From Cryobacterium levicorallinum (GTDB lineage: Bacteria; Actinomycetota; Actinomycetes; Actinomycetales; Microbacteriaceae), in contig NZ_SOFE01000023.1 of NCBI RefSeq assembly GCF_004402405.1, positions 556,297-620,296 of the forward strand: DNA of 64,000 nucleotides, given 5' to 3'. The number at the start of each line of letters is the position of its first letter. Positions within the stretch are counted from its first letter, which is position 1. The position numbers and the translations under genes are program-made. The notes below the pieces were generated by a model. It had not been told where the DNA came from, did no database searches, and was given only the letters and a program-made list of their open reading frames with translations. This document shows positions 1-8,510 of this stretch, piece by piece.

Positions 1-1
1 T

Positions 2-493
2 CCCGGTGCTGGTCATTCCGCGACGGTGCTGTCTAAGGGATTGCTCCGCCTGCTCGACGCCGACCAGGTGCGTGCGGTGATCGCCCACGAACGAGCCCAT
101 CTGGTTCAGCAGCATCACCTGGTGTTACTGGCCTTCAAGAGTTGGCACAGCGCCCTACCCTGGTTTCCCATCGCCAATCGCGCCGAAAATGCCGTGGCGC
201 TCTTGGTTGAAATGATCGCGGACGATCGCGCACGCCGCGACGTGGACGACCGCACACTTGCTACCGCTATCGCGCTCGTGGGGCTGGGGCAACAACCGGA
301 GGTCCTCGCCGCAGCGTCGGATGGCGAGTCGGACGAGCCATGGATCTCGTCGCCGGAGCGCGCTCTCGTCGCTCCGCGGGTGTACCGGCTCATGAACCAG
401 GCTCTTCCCCTGTCCCGCCTCGCCACCATGGCCGTCTTCGTGACCGCGATCGCGCTCGCCCTCGCCCCCGCCATCGTGCTGTTGCGGGCATAG
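2..493 (+). CDS. M56-type membrane metallopeptidase, 3' part only
   Basis: The reading frame is already open at the window edge, so the true start lies upstream. The visible 163 codons carry a zinc-binding HERAH motif (HExxH type) at about bases 86-100, preceded by a hydrophobic GLLRLL segment. A downstream Glu-Met-Ile-Ala-Asp stretch could give the third zinc ligand. A last membrane helix lies within the final 25 residues. This order (HExxH, spacer, ExxxD, terminal helix) is that of BlaR1/M56-like and M48-like peptidases, which in actinobacteria often sit beside a BlaI-type repressor. That partner would be outside the window. The GTG at base 26 is an internal codon, not a likely start. Family call is good; function is unknown. 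Confidence 0.75.
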   Translation, partial: PGAGHSATVLSKGLLRLLDADQVRAVIAHERAHLVQQHHLVLLAFKSWHSALPWFPIANRAENAVALLVEMIADDRARRDVDDRTLATAIALVGLGQQPEVLAAASDGESDEPWISSPERALVAPRVYRLMNQALPLSRLATMAVFVTAIALALAPAIVLLRA

Positions 494-498
494 ACGCA

Positions 499-542
499 CA
501 AAACCCTCACACCGCCCAAGAAGGGACGTTATGAGGGTTTTG
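499..542. terminator. bidirectional hairpin terminator
   Basis: An 11-base perfect inverted repeat (CAAAACCCTCA at 499-509 and its complement at 532-542) lies between two convergent genes, the M56 peptidase and the osmoprotectant binding protein. The A/T-rich outer part of the stem gives short T runs in both directions. Confidence 0.75.
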
Positions 543-557
543 GGTGAAACGATACTG

Positions 558-1484
558 CTAGAAGAGGTTTGCCTTTTCGAGCCAGGCCGCCGCGATGGCC
601 TCAGCGGACTTCTGGTCATTGACGCTCTCGGAGTTGAGGCTCACCAGGTCCTCAGCGCTGAGGGCAGCACTGATCTTGTTCAGTACCGACGCGGCCTTGT
701 CGGTGACCTTTTCGGAAACCAAAGGCACGACGTTGTCCGCGAAGAAGAGACCATCTGGGTCGCTCAGCGCCACGAGCTTGTCTGACTTGATGTTGGGGCT
801 TGCCGTATAAATATTTGTCAGCTGAATCGCGTTGTCAACAAGAGCCTTAACGGTCAGCGGGCCACCACCATCCTCAATCGGGGTGAAACCGGCGGTTTCG
901 ATGCCGTACTTCGCCTTGAGGGCGGCCGGCCCATACGGACGTGTCTCCAGCACAGAGGTGCCACCAACCATGAGCGGTTCGGTGACATTCTTCAGTGACG
1001 CGATGTCCGTTAGGTTGTATTTTTCCGCGAAGGCTTGGGTTACGGTCCAAGAATTCTGGTCTGAGGCCGCCGCTTTGTCCAGCACGCGCAGGGTGGAGGG
1101 AAGCGCCGCTTGAAGCTCAGTGTAGATCGCGTCGCTCGTGCCACCAACAGCGTTCGGTTCGAGTGCCTGCAGCAGGCTACCGGTGTATTCGGGGAATACA
1201 TCGACGCCGCCTGCTTCCAGCTCGGGCAGGTACACCTCGCGCTGGCCTATCCGGAACGTGCGGTCGACGGTGAAACCGTTGGCCTCTAATGCCTGCGAGT
1301 AGATCTCGGCGATGATCTCATTGGAGTAGTAGTCCTGAGAACCCACAACGAGCGTGTCGGCAGCGCTTGTGGCGCCACTTCCACTGCCCAGGGGATCACC
1401 GGACGCGCACCCTGCGAGGGCTACTGCGGCCCCAACCGCGACCACACTGATGAGCGTGAGTCGGCCTTTTTTTGCTGTGAACAT
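558..1484 (-). CDS. opuCC: osmoprotectant (glycine betaine/choline) ABC transporter substrate-binding lipoprotein
   Basis: Last gene of a four-gene QAT-family ABC transporter. The 308-residue product has a lipoprotein signal ending in LAGC (Cys about 26), then an OpuAC/ProX-like binding domain with a VVGSQDYYSNE start and a DVFPEYTGSLL segment typical of quaternary-amine binding proteins. It would be anchored outside the membrane and pass betaine-like solutes to the two permeases. I chose the ATG at 1484 because an AAAGGA ribosome binding site lies 6-7 bases upstream. Earlier start codons at 1517 and 1514 overlap the preceding gene and would put 11 charged residues before the signal. Exact substrate is not readable from sequence. 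Confidence 0.88.
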   Translation of the reverse strand: MFTAKKGRLTLISVVAVGAAVALAGCASGDPLGSGSGATSAADTLVVGSQDYYSNEIIAEIYSQALEANGFTVDRTFRIGQREVYLPELEAGGVDVFPEYTGSLLQALEPNAVGGTSDAIYTELQAALPSTLRVLDKAAASDQNSWTVTQAFAEKYNLTDIASLKNVTEPLMVGGTSVLETRPYGPAALKAKYGIETAGFTPIEDGGGPLTVKALVDNAIQLTNIYTASPNIKSDKLVALSDPDGLFFADNVVPLVSEKVTDKAASVLNKISAALSAEDLVSLNSESVNDQKSAEAIAAAWLEKANLF

Positions 1485-1513
1485 GCGTTTTCCTTTCATG
1501 ATGGCGAATTCCA

Positions 1514-2221
1514 TCACCGGGCCAGCTTGGTGAAACCGGCCCAGATGTCTGTGGGGCGTCCGGCCGCAACTCCGCGGGGAACAACCAATTTCTGAAGCAC
1601 CGTAAAGATGCCCTCAAGCAGCAGCGCGAGCAGAATAACGAGAATGGACCCGCCCAGCATCTGCGCATAATCGAGATTTTTCAACCCCGTAAACAGGAAG
1701 CGGCCCAGTCCGATGTCGGCCACGTAGGCAGCGAGTGTGGCGGTGGCCACGATTTGCAGCGTGGCCGAGCGCAACCCACCCATCAAGAGGGGAAGGCTGA
1801 GCGGAAGCTCCACTTTGCGCACAATCTGCCCCTCCGACATCCCCACGGCTCTGGCGGCATCGATGGTCGCGCGATCAATCGCTTCAAAGCCGGTGTATGC
1901 CCCCGCGAGAATGGGTGGGATCGCGAGCACCGTGAGGGCCGCGTAGGGTGCGGTCAGACCGATTCCCACCGACAGAGCGACAAGCGTGAGCAACCCCAGG
2001 GTCGGAATGGAACGGAAAGCGCCTGCAGTTCCGACAGCCAAGCCACGCCCGCGTCCGGTGTGTCCAATGAAGAAGCCCAGCGGTATGGCGATGACGGACG
2101 CAAAGACAAGTGTGAGCAAAGTAAAGCCCAGGTGTTCCAATACCCGGATGCCGATGGCATTCGATCCCACATAGTTGGTCGGATCGAACAGCCACGCGAC
2201 TGCATCTGCAAAGAAGTTCAT
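1514..2221 (-). CDS. osmoprotectant ABC transporter permease
   Basis: Integral membrane permease of 235 residues with about five or six hydrophobic helices. A cytoplasmic EAA-type loop (AVGMSEGQIVRKVELPLSLP, near residue 142) docks on the ATPase. It pairs with the neighbouring 227-residue permease to form the pore of the OpuC-type transporter. Its start overlaps the stop of the upstream permease by four bases (ATGA), which indicates translational coupling. OpuCB and OpuCD are hard to tell apart from sequence, so no symbol is given. Confidence 0.88.
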   Translation of the reverse strand: MNFFADAVAWLFDPTNYVGSNAIGIRVLEHLGFTLLTLVFASVIAIPLGFFIGHTGRGRGLAVGTAGAFRSIPTLGLLTLVALSVGIGLTAPYAALTVLAIPPILAGAYTGFEAIDRATIDAARAVGMSEGQIVRKVELPLSLPLLMGGLRSATLQIVATATLAAYVADIGLGRFLFTGLKNLDYAQMLGGSILVILLALLLEGIFTVLQKLVVPRGVAAGRPTDIWAGFTKLAR

Positions 2222-2901
2222 GCCACCGCCTCCTTGTCAGAGCGCATCGGCGCGCGCGCCGCCGATGGCGCAGATCTCGTCCACGGCATGAGAAGGCGAC
2301 CGAGAAGAACGAGAGCCCCATCCAGTGCCAGGGCGAGTACGACCGTGGCGATAATCCCGGCAATGATTTCCGCCTGGATGCCACGCTGAAAACCGTCGGT
2401 GAACAGACTGCCCAGGCTCTGGGCACCAATGACAGCGCCCACCGTAGCGAGACTGACCGTACTCACTGCGACGACCCGCAACCCGGCCAGCAGGACCGGA
2501 CCCGCGAGTGGAAACTCCACCCGCCAGAACTGAGTCCACTCGGAGAAGCCCACCGCCATCGCGGACTGTCGAACGTTCCGGTCGACGGAGGCGAGACCAT
2601 CGGCCACCACTCGCACCATGAGCGCCACACCGTAGAGCGTCAGGGCGATGATGAGATTGAGCGGCGAACGAACGGTCGTTCCCACGATGAAAGGAAGCAC
2701 AATGAAGAGTGGGAGCGAGGGTACGGCGTACAGCAGGCCTACGCCCGAGAGAATGATGCCGCGCCCAACGCGGAAGCGGTATGCCAGCCAGCCGAGGGGA
2801 ACAGCCAGGAGAAAACTGAGGATGATGGGCGGAACGCTCAGCACGACGTGATCGAGAGTGCGATCCCAGATGAGGTCCAGGTTTGACCATATCCAGGTCA
2901 C
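2218..2901 (-). CDS. osmoprotectant ABC transporter permease
   Basis: Second membrane permease (227 residues) of the same transporter, lying directly after the ATPase gene with a four-base ATGA overlap. Residues 18-210 are mostly hydrophobic. The EAA loop reads MAVGFSEWTQFWRVEFPLAG. As in other QAT systems the two permeases probably form a heterodimer. Order in the transcript is ATPase, this permease, second permease, binding protein. Confidence 0.88.
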   Translation of the reverse strand: MTWIWSNLDLIWDRTLDHVVLSVPPIILSFLLAVPLGWLAYRFRVGRGIILSGVGLLYAVPSLPLFIVLPFIVGTTVRSPLNLIIALTLYGVALMVRVVADGLASVDRNVRQSAMAVGFSEWTQFWRVEFPLAGPVLLAGLRVVAVSTVSLATVGAVIGAQSLGSLFTDGFQRGIQAEIIAGIIATVVLALALDGALVLLGRLLMPWTRSAPSAARAPMRSDKEAVA

Positions 2902-3830
2902 CGGGGATCCCCACCCTGCGCCGGGGCACCCGATCCCGCGAACGGGCCGGCCTTTACTTCGGGGGCGGCCTTTTCTTCGGGCGCGGCCTTTGCTCCAGCG
3001 GCGGCACTCGGGGACGTTCCACCCGCGAGTACGCCGGCGAGCCGTCCATCGGCGTCGACAAGCACGTCGCCGTCCGAGTGGGACTCGAGGTGCAGCACGC
3101 GTTTGCCGCGATCTGCACCGACAAAGGTGGCCACAAAATCGTCTGCCGGATTGGCCAGGATCTCCGCCGGGGACCCCACCTGGGCGATCAGCCCGCCGGT
3201 ACGCAGGATCACCACCTGGTCGCCGAGCAAAAAGGCCTCGTCAATGTCATGCGTCACAAACACGACCGTTTTTCCGAGTTCCCGCTGCAGGCGCAGCAAC
3301 TCCTGCTGCAGTTCCGCCCGCACAATGGGGTCAACGGCGCCGAAGGGCTCATCCATGAGCAGAATGTTGGGATTGACCGCGAGGCCGCGCGCCACTCCGA
3401 CTCGTTGCTGCTGGCCGCCGGAGAGCTGACTCGGGTACCGGTTGGCAAGCGATCGATCAAGACCGACCGTGTCGAGTAACTGCAGCGCCTCGGTGCGGGC
3501 TCTCTTCTTGGGAATCCCCGATAGCATCGGCACGGTGGCGACGTTGTCGATGACCTTGCGATGGGGAAGCAGCCCCGAGTTCTGCATGACGTAGCCGATC
3601 CCACGCCGCAGTTTGACCGGTTCGAGTGTGCCTATATCGGCCCCGTCAATCTCGATAGACCCGCTCGTCGGGTCGACCATCCGGTTGATCATGCGCAGCA
3701 GCGTTGTCTTTCCTGACCCCGAGGTTCCGACCAGAACGGTGGTTTTGCGTGAGGGCAGCACGAGGCTGAAGCCATCGACGGCAACCGTGCCGTCGGGGAA
3801 CCGTTTGGTCACCGAGTGGAATTCAATCAT
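2898..3830 (-). CDS. opuCA: osmoprotectant ABC transporter ATP-binding protein
   Basis: First gene of the four-gene transporter; it hydrolyses ATP at the inner face of the membrane. Walker A is GTSGSGKTT (about residues 35-43), the signature is LSGGQQQR, and Walker B is ILLMDEP. After residue 240 there is only a short stretch that looks like the first strands of a CBS domain (RVLHLESHSDGDVLVDADG). The last 45 residues are an Ala/Pro/Lys-rich tail with an imperfect AAPEEK/AAPEVK repeat. Full OpuCA proteins carry two CBS domains that sense ionic strength, so this one looks shortened at its sensor end. The next gene upstream, on the same strand, is the TetR regulator. Confidence 0.9.
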   Translation of the reverse strand: MIEFHSVTKRFPDGTVAVDGFSLVLPSRKTTVLVGTSGSGKTTLLRMINRMVDPTSGSIEIDGADIGTLEPVKLRRGIGYVMQNSGLLPHRKVIDNVATVPMLSGIPKKRARTEALQLLDTVGLDRSLANRYPSQLSGGQQQRVGVARGLAVNPNILLMDEPFGAVDPIVRAELQQELLRLQRELGKTVVFVTHDIDEAFLLGDQVVILRTGGLIAQVGSPAEILANPADDFVATFVGADRGKRVLHLESHSDGDVLVDADGRLAGVLAGGTSPSAAAGAKAAPEEKAAPEVKAGPFAGSGAPAQGGDPR

Positions 3831-4030
3831 CGTGGTGGCTCGCTCCTCGCATCAAGTCGGGTCAGACAAACCAGATGCTAACCCAACCACTTTTCTACGC
3901 GACAGGCAAAACAGATTGCGCAAAAAGAATTCATCCCGGAGCGAACAGGCAACCCACTGCCTCAAATTCCGACCACCCTACCGAGCAATGCATCGGCAAA
4001 TCGACGCAGAGCCGCTATGACGAGCAGAGG

Positions 4031-4708
4031 CTACGACGCAGCGGCGAGGAGGCTGAGCGCCCGCGGGCTGTAATAGCGGTCGAGGTACTCGCGCAGCACC
4101 AGCCGACACTCGGCGATAAACCGTTCTTCACCGAGCGGCTCGCTGTGGAAAGCACGTGCCAATAGTGCGTCGGCCATTTCGACGGCGACTTCGAGGCGAA
4201 AGATGAGCTCCGGGCCGGCGGGCAGATTGAACTCGTTCACGAGCACATCAGCCAGGCGGCGGGCGAAGAAATCAACGTCGGCCGCGGCATCCGCTGCCGG
4301 AGCACCGTCTCGGTCATCGAAGTTGACGATGCGAAAGCCGGGCTCTGAACGGTACAGACCGACGAAGGCCGTGACGACACAGTCCACAGCGTCCCACCAG
4401 GTGGTAAGGGTGCTTGCACCGAGCTCGTCGACGACGCGCTGCCGAAAACGCACGACGGCACGCTCGTGCAGGGCATGCAGAACAGCCACCCGGTCGGGGT
4501 AATAGCGGTAGACCGTACCGATCGACGCACCGGCACGCTCAGCGATCATCGCCGTCGTGATGCGGTCGAAACCGACCTCGTCCACGACCGCAGCTGCGGC
4601 ATCGAGCAAACCGGACAACCGTGCTGCGCTGCGCTGCTGAATCGGCTCAGCGCGCACCTGCTGTGGTGCGGCGCCAGCGTCTTCACCCAATAGGCCATTA
4701 AGCGGCAT
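4031..4708 (-). CDS. TetR/AcrR family transcriptional regulator
   Basis: A 225-residue DNA-binding repressor-type protein. Residues 25-75 form a TetR N-terminal domain with the helix-turn-helix segment AMIAERAGASIGTVYRYYPD. The C-terminal part is all-helical and would bind a ligand, but is not recognisable. An AAGGGGG ribosome binding site precedes the ATG. It lies upstream of the osmoprotectant operon on the same strand (200-base gap) and is divergent from the App1 gene. Either could be its target, as could its own promoter; a GGGGTAAAACCCC palindrome lies in the divergent gap. The first 25 residues are non-conserved. Confidence 0.85.
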   Translation of the reverse strand: MPLNGLLGEDAGAAPQQVRAEPIQQRSAARLSGLLDAAAAVVDEVGFDRITTAMIAERAGASIGTVYRYYPDRVAVLHALHERAVVRFRQRVVDELGASTLTTWWDAVDCVVTAFVGLYRSEPGFRIVNFDDRDGAPAADAAADVDFFARRLADVLVNEFNLPAGPELIFRLEVAVEMADALLARAFHSEPLGEERFIAECRLVLREYLDRYYSPRALSLLAAAS

Positions 4709-4740
4709 TTATCCCCCTTGAAGATAAGTCAACATCATAC

Positions 4741-4753
4741 GGGGTAAAACCCC
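4741..4753. promoter_or_regulatory. small palindrome in the tetR / App1 divergent gap
   Basis: GGGG-TAAAA-CCCC, four-base arms around an A/T centre, inside the AT-rich 97-base space between two divergent genes. Position and symmetry suit an operator for the adjacent TetR protein, but the arms are short and this is inference. Confidence 0.3.
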
Positions 4754-4805
4754 ATTTATACATCTCTGATCGGGGGATGCACAGCAAGCATGGCAGAATG
4801 AGGGA

Positions 4806-5879
4806 GTGCCAGAGTCCCGAGACAACACGCCGAACGCGACCAGTCCCGTGCGAATCATGCACCGTGCCGCCCGGATCGAGGATTGGCTGCACGATCGGCG
4901 GGAACACTCCGCCCGTCGCCGCGGCTACCGACCGACCGTTATTCCGTATTCCGGCTATGGCTCCACCGGGTGGGTGCGCATTCTCTGCCGCGTTCTGCTG
5001 GCCAAGCCGGACAAGCCGGAAAAACGGCAAAAACGTCCGAGAGCGGATGGCCGCGACGCCGGAATTCGAGGCTGGCGCAGCTTCACAAGCGTTCCGGTCA
5101 ATGACGTCACGGTCACGATCGAGATCGATGGCCAGACCCATCACGTGCAGGCCGACCGGGGCGGGGTCGTCGACACCGTGGTGCCCGTGTCATTGCCCCC
5201 GGGATGGCACGTCGCCCGACTGCACACCGAATTCTCCGACGTTCAGCACGCCCCCATCTTCATCGTTGCCCCAACGGTCGGCTACGGTGTCGTTTCTGAT
5301 GTCGACGACACCGTCATGGTCACAACCCTCCCCCGCCCCCTACTGGCAGCCTGGAACACGTTTGTGCTCGACGAGCATGCCCGGGTGCCGACCCCAGGGA
5401 TGGCGGTCTTTCTGGAACGGCTCGCGTCGTTCACCCCGGGTGCTCCGGTCATCTATCTCTCGACCGGAGCCTGGAACGTGGCACCGACCCTGTCCCGTTT
5501 TCTCTCCCGCAACCTGTACCCGGCCGGGGCACTGCTCCTGACAGACTGGGGCCCGACGCACGACCGCTGGTTCCGCAGCGGGAGTGCCCACAAACGCGAC
5601 AACCTGCGGCGGCTCGCCGAACAGTTTCCGCAAATCCGCTGGATTCTGATCGGTGACGACGGCCAGCACGACGAAGCCATCTACAGCGACTTTCAACGCG
5701 ACTACCCCGGAAGCGTCGCCGCCGTGGCCATTCGCCAGCTCTCTGCGAGCGAGGCCGTGCTCGCCGGCGGCCGTTCCCGCGACGCCGTGCTCATCGAGGG
5801 CGGCCCTGAGGCCCCCTGGGTGTACGGCCCCGACGGGTCCAGCCTGTCCAGCCAGTTGGCCGAGCACGGCCTGATTTGA
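4806..5879 (+). CDS. App1-family phosphatase (DUF2183), putative phosphatidate phosphatase
   Basis: A 357-residue protein of the App1/DUF2183 family, HAD-like phosphatases named after yeast actin-patch phosphatidate phosphatase. The HAD motif I is SDVDDTV (Asp pair, about residue 164). Motif II is the Ser/Thr in IYLSTGAWN, and the acidic end is LIGDDGQHDEAIYSDF. An N-terminal beta-rich region with VPYSGYG-like sequence (here IPYSGYGSTGWVRI) is usual in bacterial members. No membrane segment is seen, so it is probably cytoplasmic. The GTG at 4806 is used here; the ATG at 4857 (MHRAARIEDW) is the start seen in many relatives and is about as likely. The substrate in bacteria is not established. 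Confidence 0.82.
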   Translation: MPESRDNTPNATSPVRIMHRAARIEDWLHDRREHSARRRGYRPTVIPYSGYGSTGWVRILCRVLLAKPDKPEKRQKRPRADGRDAGIRGWRSFTSVPVNDVTVTIEIDGQTHHVQADRGGVVDTVVPVSLPPGWHVARLHTEFSDVQHAPIFIVAPTVGYGVVSDVDDTVMVTTLPRPLLAAWNTFVLDEHARVPTPGMAVFLERLASFTPGAPVIYLSTGAWNVAPTLSRFLSRNLYPAGALLLTDWGPTHDRWFRSGSAHKRDNLRRLAEQFPQIRWILIGDDGQHDEAIYSDFQRDYPGSVAAVAIRQLSASEAVLAGGRSRDAVLIEGGPEAPWVYGPDGSSLSSQLAEHGLI

Positions 5880-5896
5880 GCCCGGCCTGATCTGAG
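5865..5896 (+). repeat. 16-base tandem duplication over the App1 stop codon
   Basis: Two adjacent 16-base units (5865-5880 and 5881-5896) match at 14 of 16 positions, sharing the core CGGCCTGAT. The first contains the TGA stop of the App1 gene. It looks like a recent slippage or local duplication event. Confidence 0.6.
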
Positions 5897-5933
5897 CGGC
5901 TTTGACACAACCAGCGATTGTGATCGCGTTGGG

Positions 5934-6743
5934 TTACCCCGTGGTGCTCTGCTCCATGCTCATGCGGCGCAGCACCAGGTTCTCGACGACCTGGGCCAGG
6001 CCGTAGAGGGCGAGCGAGACGATGGTGATCACCACGACCGAGGCCCACACCTCGGAATTCTGCACCTTGGCGACAGCGGCGACGATCGAGTTGCCGAGGC
6101 CCTGGCCGGTGGTCAACCACTCGGCCAAGAGTGCCCCGGTGATAGCGCCGGGCACCGAGATCTTCACCGCGGCGAAGAACGAGGGCAGGGAGCTCGGCAA
6201 TGCCACCTTGCGCAGGGCCGTGACGGCGCTGCCGCCGTAGACCGTGATCACATCGCTGATCTGTGGTGAGGAGGACCGCAGACCGAAGGCGATGTTCACG
6301 AGGGCGGGGAACAGAACGACGATGGCACCCATCACGACCGCGGTGGTGAGTCCGCGCCCGGTGATGAGGCTGATGATCGGCACGAGGGCCACTAGCGGCA
6401 CCGACCGCAGCAGCAGGGCGATGGGCATGAGGGCATGCTCGATACCCCGCGACAGGGTGAACACGACCGCGAGCAGCAGGGCACAGGTGAGCCCGGCGAC
6501 GAACCCGAGAAAGGCGTCGCTCAGGGTCACCACGAGGTTGCCCAGAATGAGGGCCCGATTATCGGCGGCCTCGGGAACGGTAACGAGCCAGGTCCAGACG
6601 TCGAGGGGTCCCTTGGCGAGGAAGGGCGAAATGTCCAGCACGAGGAGCAGTGCCTGCCAGGCGAGCAGCACGAGAATGAGGGTGACGAGCCCGGTCAGCA
6701 GTCCGCGCAGTACGGTCGTGACTGCGACTCGTGCGAAGCTCAT
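5934..6743 (-). CDS. ABC transporter permease (NMT1/THI5-like importer)
   Basis: A 269-residue membrane protein of the BPD_transp_1 family, with an N-terminal helix (residues 8-30) and five more hydrophobic segments. Its EAA-type loop is ALRKVALPSSLPSFFAAVKI. The reading frame stays open far upstream, but that part is the wrong frame of the neighbouring permease. The ATG at 6743 ([10 protein letters not shown]) overlaps the previous stop by four bases and is the natural start. It forms a heterodimeric channel with the next gene. Two different permeases in one SsuC/ThiX-like importer is less common than a homodimer. Confidence 0.87.
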   Translation of the reverse strand: MSFARVAVTTVLRGLLTGLVTLILVLLAWQALLLVLDISPFLAKGPLDVWTWLVTVPEAADNRALILGNLVVTLSDAFLGFVAGLTCALLLAVVFTLSRGIEHALMPIALLLRSVPLVALVPIISLITGRGLTTAVVMGAIVVLFPALVNIAFGLRSSSPQISDVITVYGGSAVTALRKVALPSSLPSFFAAVKISVPGAITGALLAEWLTTGQGLGNSIVAAVAKVQNSEVWASVVVITIVSLALYGLAQVVENLVLRRMSMEQSTTG

Positions 6744-7552
6744 CGACTGCTCCGTCCGGTCGTCCACGGCGTGGCGAAACGCACTATGACGGCGAAAATC
6801 GCGTAGCCGAGCCCCGCGGTGACTCCTGCGACGAGCGCGAGGCTCCACACCCGGTCGACGTTGGCCGTTGAACCGGCCACGAGCATGGCGATGCCGAGGC
6901 CGCGGCTGACCCCGCCGAGGTACTCCCCCAGGATCGCCCCGATGAAGGCGGCCGGCGCGGCGATCTGCAGCGCCGTCAGCACACTGGGCAGCCCCGCGAT
7001 CAGGCGCACCTTGCGCAGCTGCGTGAATCTGCTGCCGCCGTACACGGTGATGAGGTCGAGGCTCGCGGCATCCGCTGCCTTGAGACCGACCAGGGAACCG
7101 ATCACGGTCGTGAAGAACACGGATATGGCCGCGAGAAAAACCGCCGTTCCCGCCGGGTCGCCGGCGCTCGGCGCGCCGATCACGATGTAGGCGATCGGGC
7201 CGATGGCGACGATCGGGATGCAGTAGGTGATCACGGCGATCTGCATGGCGATCTTCTCGATACGCGGCAGTAGCAGCACGAGGCCGGCGAGGGCCAGGGC
7301 GAGCCCGTTGCCCCAGGCGAAGCCGATGAGCGCTTCGAGCACGGTGACGCTGACGTGCGGCAGATAGAAGGCCGGCCCATCGCTGAGCAGTTGGTGGAGC
7401 ACATCGAGCGGGGTCGGCACCGCGCCGCCCGGCATCGAGCCGACCTCGGCCAAGACAGTGACGGCGCTGATCCACCACAGTGCGACAACGCCGGCGACCC
7501 CGATCAGCCCAGTCGCCCAGGCGGGCAGGGCGCGCAGCGAACTTCGAATCAC
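6740..7552 (-). CDS. ABC transporter permease (NMT1/THI5-like importer)
   Basis: A 270-residue partner permease with the same fold. The first helix is at residues 12-32, and the EAA loop is [20 protein letters not shown]. It overlaps the ATPase gene by four bases upstream (ATGA) and the second permease downstream, so the three are translated as a coupled unit. The substrate would come from the periplasm-side lipoprotein at 8511-9602. Confidence 0.87.
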   Translation of the reverse strand: MIRSSLRALPAWATGLIGVAGVVALWWISAVTVLAEVGSMPGGAVPTPLDVLHQLLSDGPAFYLPHVSVTVLEALIGFAWGNGLALALAGLVLLLPRIEKIAMQIAVITYCIPIVAIGPIAYIVIGAPSAGDPAGTAVFLAAISVFFTTVIGSLVGLKAADAASLDLITVYGGSRFTQLRKVRLIAGLPSVLTALQIAAPAAFIGAILGEYLGGVSRGLGIAMLVAGSTANVDRVWSLALVAGVTAGLGYAIFAVIVRFATPWTTGRSSR

Positions 7553-8394
7553 TGGTCGTCGCCCTGCACGGCGGCATCGCTAAACAGCAGGTCGGATGCA
7601 CGGTCGTGCAGGGAGTGAAACTCGGGCGAACGCATCATCTCCGGCAACCGGGGCCGGGGCAGGTCGATGTCGATGACTTCCTTGACCCGACCGGGACGTG
7701 CGCTCATTACCGCGACGTGGTCGGAGAGGAAGATCGCCTCGGCGATGCCGTGGGTGACCATGAGCGTGGTGGCCGGCTTCTGGGTCCAGATGCGCAGCAG
7801 CTCAAGGTTGAGACGCTGCCTGGTCATGTCGTCGAGGGCCCCGAAGGGTTCGTCGAGTAGCAGCACCGAGGGTTTGAGTACAAGCGACCGGGCGATGGAC
7901 ACGCGCTGCTTCATGCCGCCGGAGAGCTGCGCGGGCTTGGCCTTCTCAAAGCCCTGCAGTCCGACGAGGGCAATCAGTTCGTCGATGTAGGCATCGTCGA
8001 CGGGAATGCGCGCCACTTCGAACGGCAGACGGATATTCGAGCGCACGCTGCGCCAGGGCAGGAGGGCGGAATCCTGGAAGGCGATGCCGAGCTGGTGCCC
8101 GCCACGCAGCTCCTGCGGGCTCTTGCCGTCTACCCTGGTTGTGCCGCTCGTTGGCTGATCGAGCCCGGCGAGGATGCGCAGAATGGTGGATTTTCCACAC
8201 CCGGACGGCCCGAGCAGGGAGAGAAAACTGCCCTTGTCGGTGTGCAGGTTGGCATTGTCGAGGGCGACGACCTTTTTGCGCCCGGCGGCGAAGACCTTGT
8301 GCAACTGGGAGATATGCAGGCCGGTTCCCGAAGCGGCCGCCTCCGCCTCGGCGCGGACCGCTGAATCACGAACACCGGCATCAGTACTACTCAC
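7549..8394 (-). CDS. ABC transporter ATP-binding protein (SsuB/TauB/ThiZ type)
   Basis: A 281-residue ATPase. Walker A is GPSGCGKST, the signature is LSGGMKQR, and Walker B is [12 protein letters not shown]. This last form, followed by D-D-M-T-R, is typical of nitrate/taurine/sulfonate/thiamine-precursor importers. The start is GTG at 8394, with AAGGAG nine bases upstream. It lies 116 bases downstream of the binding-protein gene on the same strand, with a small CCCGCAAGCGGG hairpin between. Coupled to both permeases by overlaps. Confidence 0.88.
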   Translation of the reverse strand: MSSTDAGVRDSAVRAEAEAAASGTGLHISQLHKVFAAGRKKVVALDNANLHTDKGSFLSLLGPSGCGKSTILRILAGLDQPTSGTTRVDGKSPQELRGGHQLGIAFQDSALLPWRSVRSNIRLPFEVARIPVDDAYIDELIALVGLQGFEKAKPAQLSGGMKQRVSIARSLVLKPSVLLLDEPFGALDDMTRQRLNLELLRIWTQKPATTLMVTHGIAEAIFLSDHVAVMSARPGRVKEVIDIDLPRPRLPEMMRSPEFHSLHDRASDLLFSDAAVQGDDQ

Positions 8395-8510
8395 GTCTTC
8401 TTACTCCTTAGCGGCTGCAGCGATTGGTTCTCGTCCGGTGCACATTTTACGTTCCGGTCAGACCGGCTTGCGGAACGCTGACGCGCCCCGCAAGCGGGCC
8501 GACCGGGCTG

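Noticed and set aside
6744..7601. Upstream extension of the second permease frame
   Set aside because: It is the wrong frame of the neighbouring permease; the ATG at 6743 with a four-base overlap is the real start.
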